The notes: generated from the letters alone by a model not told the origin. Shown: positions 8,608 to 21,713, numbered from the stretch's first letter. The stretch is DNA of 64,000 bases from Pseudomonas entomophila (GCF_029478665.1 NZ_JARPQB010000003.1:55870-119869); one strand, 5' to 3'. A program made the numbers and translations.

Positions 8608-9618
8608 ATGGCGTTCAACATCCATAACCGCAACCTGCTCAGCCTCGAACACCACAGCACCCGCGAGCTGCGCTACCTGCTGGACCTGTCCCGCGACCTC
8701 AAGCGCGCCAAGTACACCGGCACAGAACAGCAGCACCTGAAGGGCAACAACATCGCCCTGATCTTCGAAAAGACCTCGACCCGCACCCGCTGCGCCTTCG
8801 AAGTCGCCGCCTATGACCAGGGCGCCAACGTCACCTACATCGACCCCAACTCCTCGCAGATCGGCCACAAGGAGAGCATGAAGGACACTGCCCGCGTGCT
8901 CGGGCGCATGTACGACGCCATCGAATACCGTGGCTTCAAGCAGGAGATCGTCGAGGAGCTGGCCAAGTTCGCCGGCGTGCCGGTGTTCAACGGCCTGACC
9001 GACGAGTACCACCCAACGCAAATGATCGCCGACGTGCTGACCATGCGCGAGCACAGCGACAAGCCGCTGCACGACATCAGCTACGCCTACCTGGGCGACG
9101 CCCGCAACAACATGGGCAACTCGCTGCTGCTGATCGGCGCCAAGCTCGGCATGGATGTGCGCATCGCCGCGCCCAAGGCGCTGTGGCCCCATGACGACCT
9201 GGTCGAGCGTTGCCATAAATACGCCGAGGAAAGCGGCGCGCGCATCACCCTGACCGAAGACCCGAAAGCCGCGGTCAACGGCGTGGACTTCGTCCACACC
9301 GACGTCTGGGTGTCGATGGGCGAGCCGATTGAAGCCTGGGGCGAGCGCATCAAGCTGCTCAAGCCCTACCAGGTGAACAAGGAACTGATGAAGGCCACCG
9401 GCAACCCGCGCACCAAGTTCATGCACTGCCTGCCGGCGTTCCACAACTCCGAAACCAAGGTCGGCAAGCAGATCGCCGAGCAGTACCCGGACCTGGCCAA
9501 CGGCATCGAAGTGACCGATGACGTGTTCGAGTCGCCGGCCTGCATCGCCTTCGAGCAGGCGGAAAACCGCATGCACACGATCAAGGCGATCCTGGTGTCG
9601 ACCCTGGCCGACCTGTAA
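8608..9618 (+). CDS. arcB: ornithine carbamoyltransferase, catabolic
   Basis: 336-residue enzyme that, in this pathway, phosphorolyses citrulline to ornithine and carbamoyl phosphate. The carbamoyl-phosphate loop '[12 protein letters not shown]', the 'HPTQ' segment (within [11 protein letters not shown]) and the ornithine/citrulline loop '[14 protein letters not shown]' are intact. The length and the '[19 protein letters not shown]' N-terminus resemble the catabolic dodecameric enzyme ArcB (P. putida also calls it argI) rather than the shorter biosynthetic ArgF. AAGGAG lies upstream of the ATG. A REP pair separates it from arcC. Confidence 0.95.
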   Translation: MAFNIHNRNLLSLEHHSTRELRYLLDLSRDLKRAKYTGTEQQHLKGNNIALIFEKTSTRTRCAFEVAAYDQGANVTYIDPNSSQIGHKESMKDTARVLGRMYDAIEYRGFKQEIVEELAKFAGVPVFNGLTDEYHPTQMIADVLTMREHSDKPLHDISYAYLGDARNNMGNSLLLIGAKLGMDVRIAAPKALWPHDDLVERCHKYAEESGARITLTEDPKAAVNGVDFVHTDVWVSMGEPIEAWGERIKLLKPYQVNKELMKATGNPRTKFMHCLPAFHNSETKVGKQIAEQYPDLANGIEVTDDVFESPACIAFEQAENRMHTIKAILVSTLADL

Positions 9619-9632
9619 CCCCACGCCCCCCC

Positions 9633-9716
9633 TGTAGGAGCCAGCCTTGCTGGCGAACCGGCCCACCCCGATGCCGACACATGCCATGGCATTCGCCGGC
9701 AAGGCCGGCTCCTACA
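9633..9716. repeat. REP inverted pair between arcB and arcC
   Basis: TGTAGGAGCCAGCCTTGCTGGCGAA at the left pairs imperfectly with TTCGCCGGCAAGGCCGGCTCCTACA at the right. The arms belong to slightly different sequence classes (CAGCCTTGCTGG versus CCGGCAAGGCCGG). It lies inside the operon, so transcripts must read through it. Confidence 0.9.
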
Positions 9717-9749
9717 GGGACCGCGTCACTCATCAGAAGGACATTCCCC

Positions 9750-10679
9750 ATGCGTATCGTTGTTGCTTTGGGCGGCAACGCCCTGCTGCGCCGCGGCGAG
9801 CCGATGACCGCCGACAACCAGCGCGCCAATATCCGCACCGCCACCGAGCAGATCGCCAAGATCCACCCCGGCAACGAGCTGGTCATCGCCCACGGCAATG
9901 GCCCGCAGGTCGGCCTGCTGTCGCTGCAGGGGCTGTCGTACAAGCCGGATGAAGCCTACCCGCTGGACGTGCTCGGTGCCGAGACCGAAGGCATGATCGG
10001 CTACATGATCGAACAGGAACTGGGCAACCTGCTGGCCTTCGAAGTGCCCTTCGCCACCCTGCTCACGCAAGTCGAAGTGGACGCCAACGACCCGGCGTTC
10101 AAGGATCCGACCAAGTTCATCGGCCCGGTCTACGCCAAGGACGAGGCCGAGCGCCTGGCCAAGGAGAAAGGCTGGGTGGTCAAGCCCGACGGCGACAAGT
10201 ACCGCCGCGTGGTGGCCAGCCCGAAACCCAAGCGCATCTTCGAGATCCGCCCGATCAAGTGGCTGCTGGAGAAGAGCAGCATCGTGATCTGCGCCGGCGG
10301 CGGCGGCATCCCCACCATGTACGACGAAAACCGCAAGCTCAAGGGCATCGAGGCGGTGATCGACAAGGACCTGTGCTCGGCGCTGCTGGCCGAACAACTG
10401 GACGCCGACCTGCTGATCATCGCCACCGACGTCGACGCGGCGTACATCGACTGGGGCAAGCCGACCCAGAAGGCCATTGCCCAGGCACACCCCGACGAGC
10501 TGGAACGCCTGGGCTTCGCCGCAGGCTCCATGGGGCCGAAGGTCCAGGCCGCCTGCGATTTCGCCCGCAACACCGGCAAGGTCGCGGTGATCAGCTCGCT
10601 GGAGAACATCGAGGACATCGTCAAGGGCACCGCCGGCACCCGGGTTTCCACCAGCAAGCCCGGTATCAGCTACCGTTGA
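9750..10679 (+). CDS. arcC: carbamate kinase
   Basis: 309-residue enzyme transferring the phosphate of carbamoyl phosphate to ADP, the ATP-yielding last step of the arginine deiminase pathway. '[13 protein letters not shown]' is the amino-acid-kinase N-terminus, 'HGNGPQVG' the substrate loop, and '[10 protein letters not shown]' and '[32 protein letters not shown]' are the nucleotide-binding elements. I chose the ATG at 9750 because [13 protein letters not shown] is the conserved family start; a longer frame from 9681 would begin inside the REP. Confidence 0.96.
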   Translation: MRIVVALGGNALLRRGEPMTADNQRANIRTATEQIAKIHPGNELVIAHGNGPQVGLLSLQGLSYKPDEAYPLDVLGAETEGMIGYMIEQELGNLLAFEVPFATLLTQVEVDANDPAFKDPTKFIGPVYAKDEAERLAKEKGWVVKPDGDKYRRVVASPKPKRIFEIRPIKWLLEKSSIVICAGGGGIPTMYDENRKLKGIEAVIDKDLCSALLAEQLDADLLIIATDVDAAYIDWGKPTQKAIAQAHPDELERLGFAAGSMGPKVQAACDFARNTGKVAVISSLENIEDIVKGTAGTRVSTSKPGISYR

Positions 10680-10688
10680 ATGCAGTTG

Positions 10689-10707
10689 GCGGGTGCCCGG
10701 CACCCGC
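10689..10707. terminator. hairpin after arcC
   Basis: GCGGGTGC-CCG-GCACCCGC forms a perfect 8-bp stem 9 bases after the arcC stop. It is followed only by a short T-containing stretch (GCTTTCAACCTT), so termination is probably partial. Confidence 0.45.
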
Positions 10708-10735
10708 CGCTTTCAACCTTCCGGAGGATTCCGCC

Positions 10736-11104
10736 ATGGCCCAGTATCAACCCGGTCACGTGCATATCGAGCGCACGGCGCTGAACAAAAACGACCACAG
10801 CTACGACCTCAATATCGAATACGAGGCAGCGACCGACCCCAAGGAAGGCAGAGGTATCCAGTTCCGCCTGCATGGCAGCATCGAAGGCAAGACGGTGGAC
10901 GAGAAGTTCTTCCTGGCCAAGGACCAGGTGCTGCCCAGTTTCTTGAGCGTCACCACGCGCAAGGCCCAGGCTTACCTGGCCCCACCGAAGAAGTTCGAGA
11001 CCCTTGGCTCGCCGCACAAGCTTTACGACGCGATGTTCGAGGACATTCGCGCCAAGCTGGATGTGAAATCGGGCGACCCGATCAAGCCTGAGCATCTGGA
11101 GTGA
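10736..11104 (+). CDS. small conserved pseudomonad protein (DUF5064-like)
   Basis: 122-residue soluble protein starting 'MAQYQPGHVHIERTALNKNDHSYDLNIEYEA' after a clear GGAGGA site. It is acidic to neutral, with no signal peptide or membrane segment and a predicted beta-rich N-terminal half followed by helices. I recognise it only as a conserved Pseudomonas protein that accompanies the arc cluster; the DUF assignment is from memory. Function unknown. It lies 56 bp after arcC behind a hairpin and may be read from the arc promoter. Confidence 0.7.
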   Translation: MAQYQPGHVHIERTALNKNDHSYDLNIEYEAATDPKEGRGIQFRLHGSIEGKTVDEKFFLAKDQVLPSFLSVTTRKAQAYLAPPKKFETLGSPHKLYDAMFEDIRAKLDVKSGDPIKPEHLE

Positions 11105-11120
11105 TCCTCGGGGTCCCTTT

Positions 11121-11183
11121 TCGGCACAAGGCCGCTCCTACAGGTACGTGCGATCCCTGTAGGAGCGGCCTTGTGTCGCGAAA
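11121..11183. repeat. REP inverted pair (class GCGGCCTTGTGCCGCG)
   Basis: TCGGCACAAGGCCGCTCCTACA faces TGTAGGAGCGGCCTTGTGTCGCGA across a 15-base spacer. Here the GCTCCTACA heads point inward, the opposite arrangement to the pair at 2477. Confidence 0.88.
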
Positions 11184-11267
11184 GGGGCGCACAGCGCCCC
11201 CGGCAATGTTGGGCTAGCCCCGGCTCCCAAGGCATACTACGGCCTCCCTCGGCCATAATTGCCCCCC

Positions 11268-12776
<1,509 letters not shown>

Positions 12777-12806
12777 CACTGGAACCACTCGACTTGACGC
12801 AACCTC

Positions 12807-12891
12807 TGTAGGAGCGGCTTCAGCCGCGATCACCCGCGAAGCGGGTGCCACGCACCGTGGTGCCTGCATCGCGGCTGAAGCCGTTCCTACA
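12807..12891. repeat. REP inverted pair upstream of the protease cassette
   Basis: TGTAGGAGCGGCTTCAGCCGCGAT and ATCGCGGCTGAAGCCGTTCCTACA (one mismatch from the class consensus) enclose the nested palindromes CACCCGCGAAGCGGGTG and CCACGCACCGTGG. It marks the left side of the inserted cassette at 12988-18094. Confidence 0.9.
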
Positions 12892-12987
12892 AAGGACGCG
12901 ACGGCGCTCTGACCAGGACCGGCTACGCTGAAGGCACCCTGCCATCAACCTGCGCAGGGAGATTTGCCGCGAACAGGGAGGGACACC

Positions 12988-15900
12988 ATGGCACAGGCGC
13001 TGCTGGTCAAGATTCGGGGGAACTTGAGCGACGGACACAGGCAGGGGCTGGCCGCCGCGGTCGGCGCGACGGACATGGAAGCGATCCTGACGATCCCCGC
13101 TCAACCAGGTATCGCCGGCGTGGCGCGCGCGCAGGGCTCGACCTGGTACCGTGCCCCCTTGCCGTTCACCAGCAACCCCTGGGACGCCGCCCATGCCATG
13201 CTGGCCCACGGGGCAGGTTTTGCCGCCACCGGCAGCACGCAGATCGAGTTTGTCGAACCGGACATCGAGCAAGCCTGGTTTACCGAGTCGCCAGCACCAG
13301 CGGCCGCGCTGGCCGCGGCGGCGTGTACCTTTCACCCCCAGGACAAGTCAGGCCAGAAGGCCGTGGTAAAGGATGACAACCAATGGCACCTTGAAGACCG
13401 CTTCTCGCAGCTGGGCGCTGCACGGAGCAAGGTCGCCAGGGACCAGCAGCAGGCCATCAGGATCGCGCACCTGGACACCGGCTACGACCCGAACCACGCC
13501 TCCCTGCCCCTGCACCTCGACAAGCAGAACCAACGGAATTTCCGCGACAGTGATCACCCCAACGACGCCACCGATCGCACACCGGACGGCTGGACGGCGG
13601 TCCGCAACCAGGGCCATGGCCATGCCACGCTGAGCCTCCTGGCCGGCAACGAAATCAACAACCCAGCCATCGCGCAGGGCTTTTCCGGCTTCGTCGGCGG
13701 CGCGCCACACGCCACCGTCATTCCCATTCGCATCGCCGACTGGGTCGTGCGCTTCTCGACCGGCAGCATGGTCCAGGGCTTCCAGTATGCGGTGCAACAG
13801 AAGGTGCACATCCTGTCGATGAGCATGGGCGGCCTGTCCTCCCGCGCCCTCGCCGATGCGGTCAACCTGGCCTACGAGCACGGCGTGTTCATGGTCACCG
13901 CGGCGGGCAACAACTACGCCTGGGCCCCGACACCCGGCTCGATCGTGTTCCCCGCCCGCTTCAAGCGCGTGCTCGCGGCCTGCGGGGTGATGGCCAACGG
14001 GCGCGCCTACGCCGGCCTCAGCCCGGGCACCATGCAAGGCAATTATGGGCCGGCGTCGAAGATGCAGACGGCGATGGGCGCCTTCACCCCCAACGTGCCC
14101 TGGGCCGAGTTCGGCTGCGGCAACCTGGTCAGCATGGACGGCGCAGGCACCTCCTCGGCCACGCCGCAGCTGGCAGCCGCCGCCGCATTGTGGATGGCCA
14201 GCCATCAAGCGGAACTTGCCAGGTACCCAGAGCCCTGGATGCGCGTCGAGGCAACGCGCGCGGCCCTGTTCGGGTCGGCCTTGGCCACCACCGGCGCCAT
14301 GGACGCGGAAGAAACCCTCGAGAAGATCGGACGGGGCGTGCTGCAGGCGAACGCGGCACTGGGCATTGCTCCACCGGCTGAGGGCGTGCTCGTGAAAACC
14401 TCACCGGCAGAGCCCAGCTGGAGCTGGCTCAACCTGATCACCGGCGCTGGCGGCGTCTCGCTCGCCCCGGACCAGGCGTCAGCGGTCGAGCAGATGCTAG
14501 CGCTCGAATTGACGCAAATGGCGCAGCGCCATCGCGCAGTGGACCAGGCGCTACCCGATAGCGAAAGCGGCTCGGATGTGCCAGCGGCCTTGCTCAATCG
14601 CTACCTCGAGGCAGCACTCGATTCCGGCAATCCCTCAGCGCCCTTGAAAACCTTCCTCGAAAAGCATCTGGGCCGGAGCCAAGGCACCCCAGCCACGGGC
14701 CCCGTCACGGTAGCCGAGGGTCCGCGAATCGCACGCAAGACCAAGCAACTCCCCACCCCGCCACGGCGCCTGCGCGTCTATGCGCTTGACCCGTCCATCG
14801 CCAAGCAGCTGGACTCCGTCGAGATCAACGAGACCGTCATCAACGTCCCATGGGAGAAACTCGAACCCGGACCGGTGGGCGAGTACCTCGAAATCGTCGA
14901 CATCGACCCCGCCTCCGACCGCCTCTACGACCCGGTGGACCTGAACGAGCCGAAGCTGCTGGCCCAGGATGGCTGGCCACCCTCCGAAGGCAACCCGGCC
15001 TTCCACCAGCAGATGGTCTACGCGGTGGCGATGAAGACCATCAGGAACTTCGAGGAGGCCCTGGGCCGGCGCGTGCTCTGGGCTTCACGCAAGGTCGCGG
15101 GCACCGGCGGGCAAGGCCAGCCGCACTACGAGCACCACAGCGTGCGCAGGCTGCGGATCTACCCCCACGCACTGCGCACCGAGAACGCCTACTACAGCCC
15201 CGACAAGGTGGCGCTGCTGTTCGGCTACTTCCAGTCCACCGCCACGGCGGACGGCGCCACTCCTGGCGGCAGCATGGTGTTTGCCTGCCTGTCCAGCGAC
15301 ATCATCGCCCACGAAATGTCCCACGCCCTGCTCGACGGCTTGCACCGCAGCTTCCAGGACGCCTCGAACCCGGACGTGCCGGCCTTTCACGAGGCCTTCG
15401 CCGATATCGTCGCGCTGTTCCAGCACTTCTCGATCCCCGAGCTGGTGCGTTTCCAGGTGCGCCAGGCCCGTGGCCGGCTGGACGCGGCGAAACTGCTGGG
15501 CTCCCTGGCCCAGCAGTTCGGCGAAGGGACCAACCGTGGCGGGCCACTGCGCGACTACCTCGCCAAGGGCGACAAGCCCTGCTACCCCGACGAATTGGAG
15601 GTGCACGCACGGGGCTCGATCCTCGTCTCGGCGGTCTATGAGGCATTCCTCAGCATCGTCGACCGCCGCACGGCGGATCTTGTCCGTATCGCCACCAACG
15701 GCAGCGGGTTGCTGCCCAGGGGCGCCCTGCTCCCCGACCTGGTCGAGCGGCTGACCGAAGAAACCTGCAAGACCGCCCGGCACGTGCTGCGGATGTGCAT
15801 TCGCGCCCTGGACTACTGCCCCGCCGTCGACATCACCTTCGGCGAGTACCTGCGCGCATTGATCACCGCCGATATCGATCTGGTGGCCGTCGACCGGTTC

Positions 15901-16605
15901 CACTACCGCGTCGCCTTCATGGATGCGTTCCGCAAGCGCAACCTGCTACCAGCGGACGTGCGCACGGTCTCGGAAGAGTCCCTGGCCTGGGGCACGCTGG
16001 CCGATACGCAGCCGAAGTGGCTGAGCGCGCTGGTCAAGGACCTCGACTTCGGCTGGGACCTCAAGCTCGATAGAGAGGCGATCCACAGGCTCAACGAGAC
16101 CAACCGCAAGACCTTGTGGGAGCGTCTCTCCAGGCTCCTCGAGCGCCACCCTGAACTGTATCCGGCGTTTGGCCTGCTTCCCGATGTACCGAAATACACG
16201 GAAGACGGAGAGATCGCAGAGCAGGCGAGCCCCGGCCGAACCAACTTCTCGGTTGCCAGTGTGCGCCCCGCGCGCCGTGTCGCCCCTGATGGCAGCTTTT
16301 TCACCGAGGTAGTGGCAACGGTCATGCAACGCCGGCGTGTCGCGCTGGACCCGAACGACCCGCAGGGGCCACAAATATGGTTCCGCGGCGGTGTCACGCT
16401 GATCATCGACCCGCGCCGCAACCACTGCGAGATCCGCTACGCCATCGTCAAGAACTGCGGCAGCGAGAGCCGCCTCGCCCGGCAGCGGCAGAGTGTCTTG
16501 GGCGGCGGCTTCGGTGCGTTGCAGTCCCTCTATTTCGCGAACACCCCGAGCGAGCCGTTCGCACTTCTGCACACCCACAACGGGGAGTTCGGCCATGCCC
16601 ACTGA
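12988..16605 (+). CDS. dual-protease fusion: subtilisin (S8) domain plus thermolysin-like gluzincin domain
   Basis: 1205-residue protein with no signal peptide or membrane segment, so probably cytoplasmic. Residues 1-130 look like an S8 propeptide, ending 'IEFVEPDIEQAW'. Residues about 140-450 are a complete subtilase: Asp163 in 'IAHLDTGYDP', His210 in 'NQGHGHAT', oxyanion Asn308 in 'TAAGNNYAW', Ser389 in 'GTSSATPQLAAAA'. A linker follows (about 460-590). Residues about 600-870 form a metalloprotease domain with zinc motif HEMSH (His775, Glu776, His779) and third ligand Glu802 in 'HEAFADIVALF', as in thermolysin-type gluzincins. The last ~330 residues match nothing I know. ATG at 12988 follows AGGGAGGGA; an upstream TTG at 12964 is less likely. 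It overlaps the MBL gene by 11 bases, so the two are a translationally coupled operon. Two intact protease chemistries in one cytoplasmic chain are unusual. Substrate and trigger are unknown. Confidence 0.85.
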   Translation: MAQALLVKIRGNLSDGHRQGLAAAVGATDMEAILTIPAQPGIAGVARAQGSTWYRAPLPFTSNPWDAAHAMLAHGAGFAATGSTQIEFVEPDIEQAWFTESPAPAAALAAAACTFHPQDKSGQKAVVKDDNQWHLEDRFSQLGAARSKVARDQQQAIRIAHLDTGYDPNHASLPLHLDKQNQRNFRDSDHPNDATDRTPDGWTAVRNQGHGHATLSLLAGNEINNPAIAQGFSGFVGGAPHATVIPIRIADWVVRFSTGSMVQGFQYAVQQKVHILSMSMGGLSSRALADAVNLAYEHGVFMVTAAGNNYAWAPTPGSIVFPARFKRVLAACGVMANGRAYAGLSPGTMQGNYGPASKMQTAMGAFTPNVPWAEFGCGNLVSMDGAGTSSATPQLAAAAALWMASHQAELARYPEPWMRVEATRAALFGSALATTGAMDAEETLEKIGRGVLQANAALGIAPPAEGVLVKTSPAEPSWSWLNLITGAGGVSLAPDQASAVEQMLALELTQMAQRHRAVDQALPDSESGSDVPAALLNRYLEAALDSGNPSAPLKTFLEKHLGRSQGTPATGPVTVAEGPRIARKTKQLPTPPRRLRVYALDPSIAKQLDSVEINETVINVPWEKLEPGPVGEYLEIVDIDPASDRLYDPVDLNEPKLLAQDGWPPSEGNPAFHQQMVYAVAMKTIRNFEEALGRRVLWASRKVAGTGGQGQPHYEHHSVRRLRIYPHALRTENAYYSPDKVALLFGYFQSTATADGATPGGSMVFACLSSDIIAHEMSHALLDGLHRSFQDASNPDVPAFHEAFADIVALFQHFSIPELVRFQVRQARGRLDAAKLLGSLAQQFGEGTNRGGPLRDYLAKGDKPCYPDELEVHARGSILVSAVYEAFLSIVDRRTADLVRIATNGSGLLPRGALLPDLVERLTEETCKTARHVLRMCIRALDYCPAVDITFGEYLRALITADIDLVAVDRFHYRVAFMDAFRKRNLLPADVRTVSEESLAWGTLADTQPKWLSALVKDLDFGWDLKLDREAIHRLNETNRKTLWERLSRLLERHPELYPAFGLLPDVPKYTEDGEIAEQASPGRTNFSVASVRPARRVAPDGSFFTEVVATVMQRRRVALDPNDPQGPQIWFRGGVTLIIDPRRNHCEIRYAIVKNCGSESRLARQRQSVLGGGFGALQSLYFANTPSEPFALLHTHNGEFGHAH

Positions 16606-18094
16606 AAAGCCAGGCTTCACCATCCGCCACTACTGCCAGGGCATTGGCGACTGCCACCTGCTGCGCTTCGGCAAAGCCGATGGCGGCACCTGCTGGATGC
16701 TGATCGATTGCGGGATCCACACCGCCATCAAGGGGGGCTCGCAGATCATCGACGACATCGTCGACGACATCTACCAGCAGACCGGCGGCAAACTCGACAT
16801 CCTGGTGCTGACCCACGAACATACCGACCACATCAGTGCCTTCCGCGAGTCCTCGAACCGCTTTTCGCGCTTCAGCGTCGGCGAGGTGTGGATGGCCTGG
16901 ACCGAATCCCCCAGCGATCCCCAGGCCCGGCAACTGGACAGGTTCAAGCAGCAGGCCCTGAGCGCGCTGTCCGGCGCCAGCCGGCAGTTGCATGGCGTGA
17001 ACACGGCAGGCACCCGCGCGTTTCGCGATGGCCTCGACCAGCTCCTGGCCTTCAGCTTCGGCGCCCAGGGTGAGACGGTACGCGCCATGCGCGATGCCGC
17101 CGCCAAGCTGGGCAAGGCAGGCGTCAAGTACCTGGAGCCCGCGCTCGCCCCCCTCGACATGCCCGGCGTACCGGCGGTCCGGGTGTACGTCCTGGCCCCC
17201 TCGCGAAACGCCGACTACCTCGACATCATCGACCGTGTCGGTGAGCGCTACCCAATGGCCAACAGCCTGCAAGGCCTGCGCACCGCCGAATCGCTCTCGA
17301 ATGCGTTCCGCGCGGCGGCATCGGGCACCGGCTTCACCGACCCGACGGCGCCCTTCGACGCCAGCCAGGGCACCCCGCTGAGCGAACTGACGCGCCCAGG
17401 CAAGACGTTCAAGGCAGACGCCATCGGCCGTTTCGCCTATACGCACTACTACGGTCCAAGCGACCACTCCGACCTGCTCGACACAGGCAAGTCCGCGAAC
17501 ACCGTCGATACAAGCGCAACCGACCAATCCTGGCGCCGGATCGACCTCGACTGGCTTGGCGGCGCGGGCACACTGGCGATGCAACTCGACAACAAGATCA
17601 ACAACACCAGCCTGGTCCTCGCCTTCGAGATCGTGGCGACCGGGCGCGTGGTGCTGTTCGCCGCCGACGCGCAGATCGGCAACTGGCTGAGCTGGCAGGA
17701 TGCAACCTGGAAGATGCCCGACGGGACGACCGTGACCGGCCCAGACCTGCTGAAGCGCACGGTCTACTACAAAGTGGGCCACCACGGCAGCGAGAACGCG
17801 ACTGCCAAGGCCAAGGGGCTCGAACTGATGACCAGCGAGGACCTGGCGGCCTTCATCCCCACCAATGCCCAGGACGCGGGCACGGTACGCTGGGGCCGGA
17901 TGCCGTTCCCTTCCTTGCTGGCGGCCCTCGATAGCCAGTGTCACCAGCGGGTCGTGCGTGCCGATGACGCGCAACTTCTGCAAGGAACAGCGCCCTTCCA
18001 GGCGCCGTCCGGTTCAATCAAGGCGCTTCGGGTGGGCAGCGTCGGGCAGGGCAACGACCAGCGCCGCACCTGGATCGAGTTCGACGTGGCTTGA
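16595..18094 (+). CDS. metallo-beta-lactamase-fold hydrolase, ComEC/Rec2-like
   Basis: 499-residue cytoplasmic MBL-fold protein. The N-terminal 'YCQGIGDCHLLRF...WMLIDCG' matches the opening strand pair of ComEC-type MBL domains. The zinc motif is THEHTDH (His74, His76, Asp78, His79). Asp358 in 'VVLFAADAQIG' and His396/His397 in 'YKVGHHGSENAT' supply the later metal ligands, as in the 'HHGS' of ComEC. It has an inserted helical region (about 125-290). Related MBL proteins cleave nucleic acid or nucleotide phosphodiesters, but the substrate here cannot be read from sequence. Its ATG lies 11 bases inside the protease gene, with GGGGAG upstream. Its stop codon is 1 base before the first GcsR-like repeat of the gcv operon. 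Confidence 0.85.
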   Translation: MPTEKPGFTIRHYCQGIGDCHLLRFGKADGGTCWMLIDCGIHTAIKGGSQIIDDIVDDIYQQTGGKLDILVLTHEHTDHISAFRESSNRFSRFSVGEVWMAWTESPSDPQARQLDRFKQQALSALSGASRQLHGVNTAGTRAFRDGLDQLLAFSFGAQGETVRAMRDAAAKLGKAGVKYLEPALAPLDMPGVPAVRVYVLAPSRNADYLDIIDRVGERYPMANSLQGLRTAESLSNAFRAAASGTGFTDPTAPFDASQGTPLSELTRPGKTFKADAIGRFAYTHYYGPSDHSDLLDTGKSANTVDTSATDQSWRRIDLDWLGGAGTLAMQLDNKINNTSLVLAFEIVATGRVVLFAADAQIGNWLSWQDATWKMPDGTTVTGPDLLKRTVYYKVGHHGSENATAKAKGLELMTSEDLAAFIPTNAQDAGTVRWGRMPFPSLLAALDSQCHQRVVRADDAQLLQGTAPFQAPSGSIKALRVGSVGQGNDQRRTWIEFDVA

Positions 18095-18095
18095 C

Positions 18096-18213
18096 TGTAT
18101 CGATTTCGATCCACCGTAATAAAATCATTCCAACAGGTTTCAGGTGCGTCTACGCAAGGGTTTGATCCTCCAGCGCTTTCGAATCGTTATCCATGTGTAT
18201 CGATTTCATTCCA
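18096..18213 (+). promoter_or_regulatory. three GcsR-like binding repeats upstream of gcvH
   Basis: 18-bp repeats TGTATCG-ATTT-CGATCCA (18096-18113), CGTAATA-AAAT-CATTCCA (18115-18132) and TGTATCG-ATTT-CATTCCA (18196-18213) resemble the GcsR site I recall from P. aeruginosa, TGTAACG-N4-CGTTCCG. The first and third differ at two bases and are exactly 100 bp apart. A more degenerate half match (ending TTATCCA at 18193) precedes the third. They lie 64-180 bp upstream of the sigma-54 promoter, the normal place for enhancer sites. Confidence 0.7.
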
Positions 18214-18276
18214 CGCAGACGAATCGTATAACGAGAAATCAATTTAACTATCTGATTTACAAGGATATTTATAGTC

Positions 18277-18292
18277 TGGCCGCATTATTGCT
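18277..18292 (+). promoter_or_regulatory. sigma-54 (-24/-12) promoter of the gcv operon
   Basis: TGGCCGC-ATTA-TTGCT fits the RpoN consensus TGGCACG-N4-TTGCW with exact spacing and invariant GG and GC. It predicts transcription from about 18303, giving a leader of about 57 nt to gcvH. An imperfect IHF-like AATCAA (18237) lies between it and the GcsR repeats. Confidence 0.8.
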
Positions 18293-18359
18293 AAGGGAAT
18301 TCCAACCTTAAGAGCGTGGCCCAACCACGCCCAACGCCCCTGCTTCCCGAGGAATTCCC

Positions 18360-18743
18360 ATGAGCGAGTTGCGTTTCACCGAAGATCACGAATGGCTGCG
18401 CGTCGAAGCTGACGGCAGCGTCACCGTAGGCATCACCGCCTACGCCCAGAACGCCCTCGGCGACGTGGTCTATGTGCAACTGCCGGAACTGCAGCAGTAC
18501 GACAAGGGCGCCGAAGCCTCCACCGTGGAATCGGTAAAAGCTGCCAGCGGCGTGTACATGCCATTGACCGGTGAAGTGGTCGCCGTCAACGAAGGCCTGA
18601 ACGACAGCCCCGAGCTGGTCAACGAAGACCCGCTGGGCGAAGGCTGGTTCTTCCGTTTCATCCCCGCCGACATGAACGACGTTGACGCCCTGCTCGACCA
18701 GGAAGCCTACGACCGCCTGCTCAAAGCCAACGACGACGCCTGA
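18360..18743 (+). CDS. gcvH: glycine cleavage system H protein
   Basis: 127-residue lipoyl carrier that shuttles the aminomethyl group between the P, T and L proteins of the glycine cleavage complex. The lipoylation site is Lys60 in '[14 protein letters not shown]'. First gene of gcvH-gcvP-sdaA-gcvT, with CCCGAGGAATTCCC upstream as ribosome site. The dedicated sigma-54 promoter and GcsR-like repeats indicate glycine-responsive control. Confidence 0.97.
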   Translation: MSELRFTEDHEWLRVEADGSVTVGITAYAQNALGDVVYVQLPELQQYDKGAEASTVESVKAASGVYMPLTGEVVAVNEGLNDSPELVNEDPLGEGWFFRFIPADMNDVDALLDQEAYDRLLKANDDA

Positions 18744-18754
18744 GGTACCGCACC

Positions 18755-21610
<2,856 letters not shown>

Positions 21611-21646
21611 TAGCGAGTGTCGTCATCAGGGGCGCTCCGCGCCCCT

Positions 21647-21713
21647 TTCGCGGCACAAGGCCGCTCCTACAGGACGGCGCTGGCCTCTGTAGGAGCGGCC
21701 TTGTGCCGCGAAA
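21647..21713. repeat. REP inverted pair between gcvP and sdaA
   Basis: TTCGCGGCACAAGGCCGCTCCTACA faces CTGTAGGAGCGGCCTTGTGCCGCGAAAG. The heads face each other. It lies within the operon (142-bp gap), a spot where REP elements can modulate distal gene expression. Confidence 0.92.

Noticed and set aside
13085..18094. AVAST or another named defence system
   Set aside because: An MBL protein and proteases are present, but no STAND/NTPase or other sensor gene lies nearby, so a named assignment is not supported.
18115..18213. Repeats before gcvH as a glycine riboswitch
   Set aside because: They lie upstream of the sigma-54 promoter (18277) and so are outside the predicted transcript; they look like protein-binding sites.
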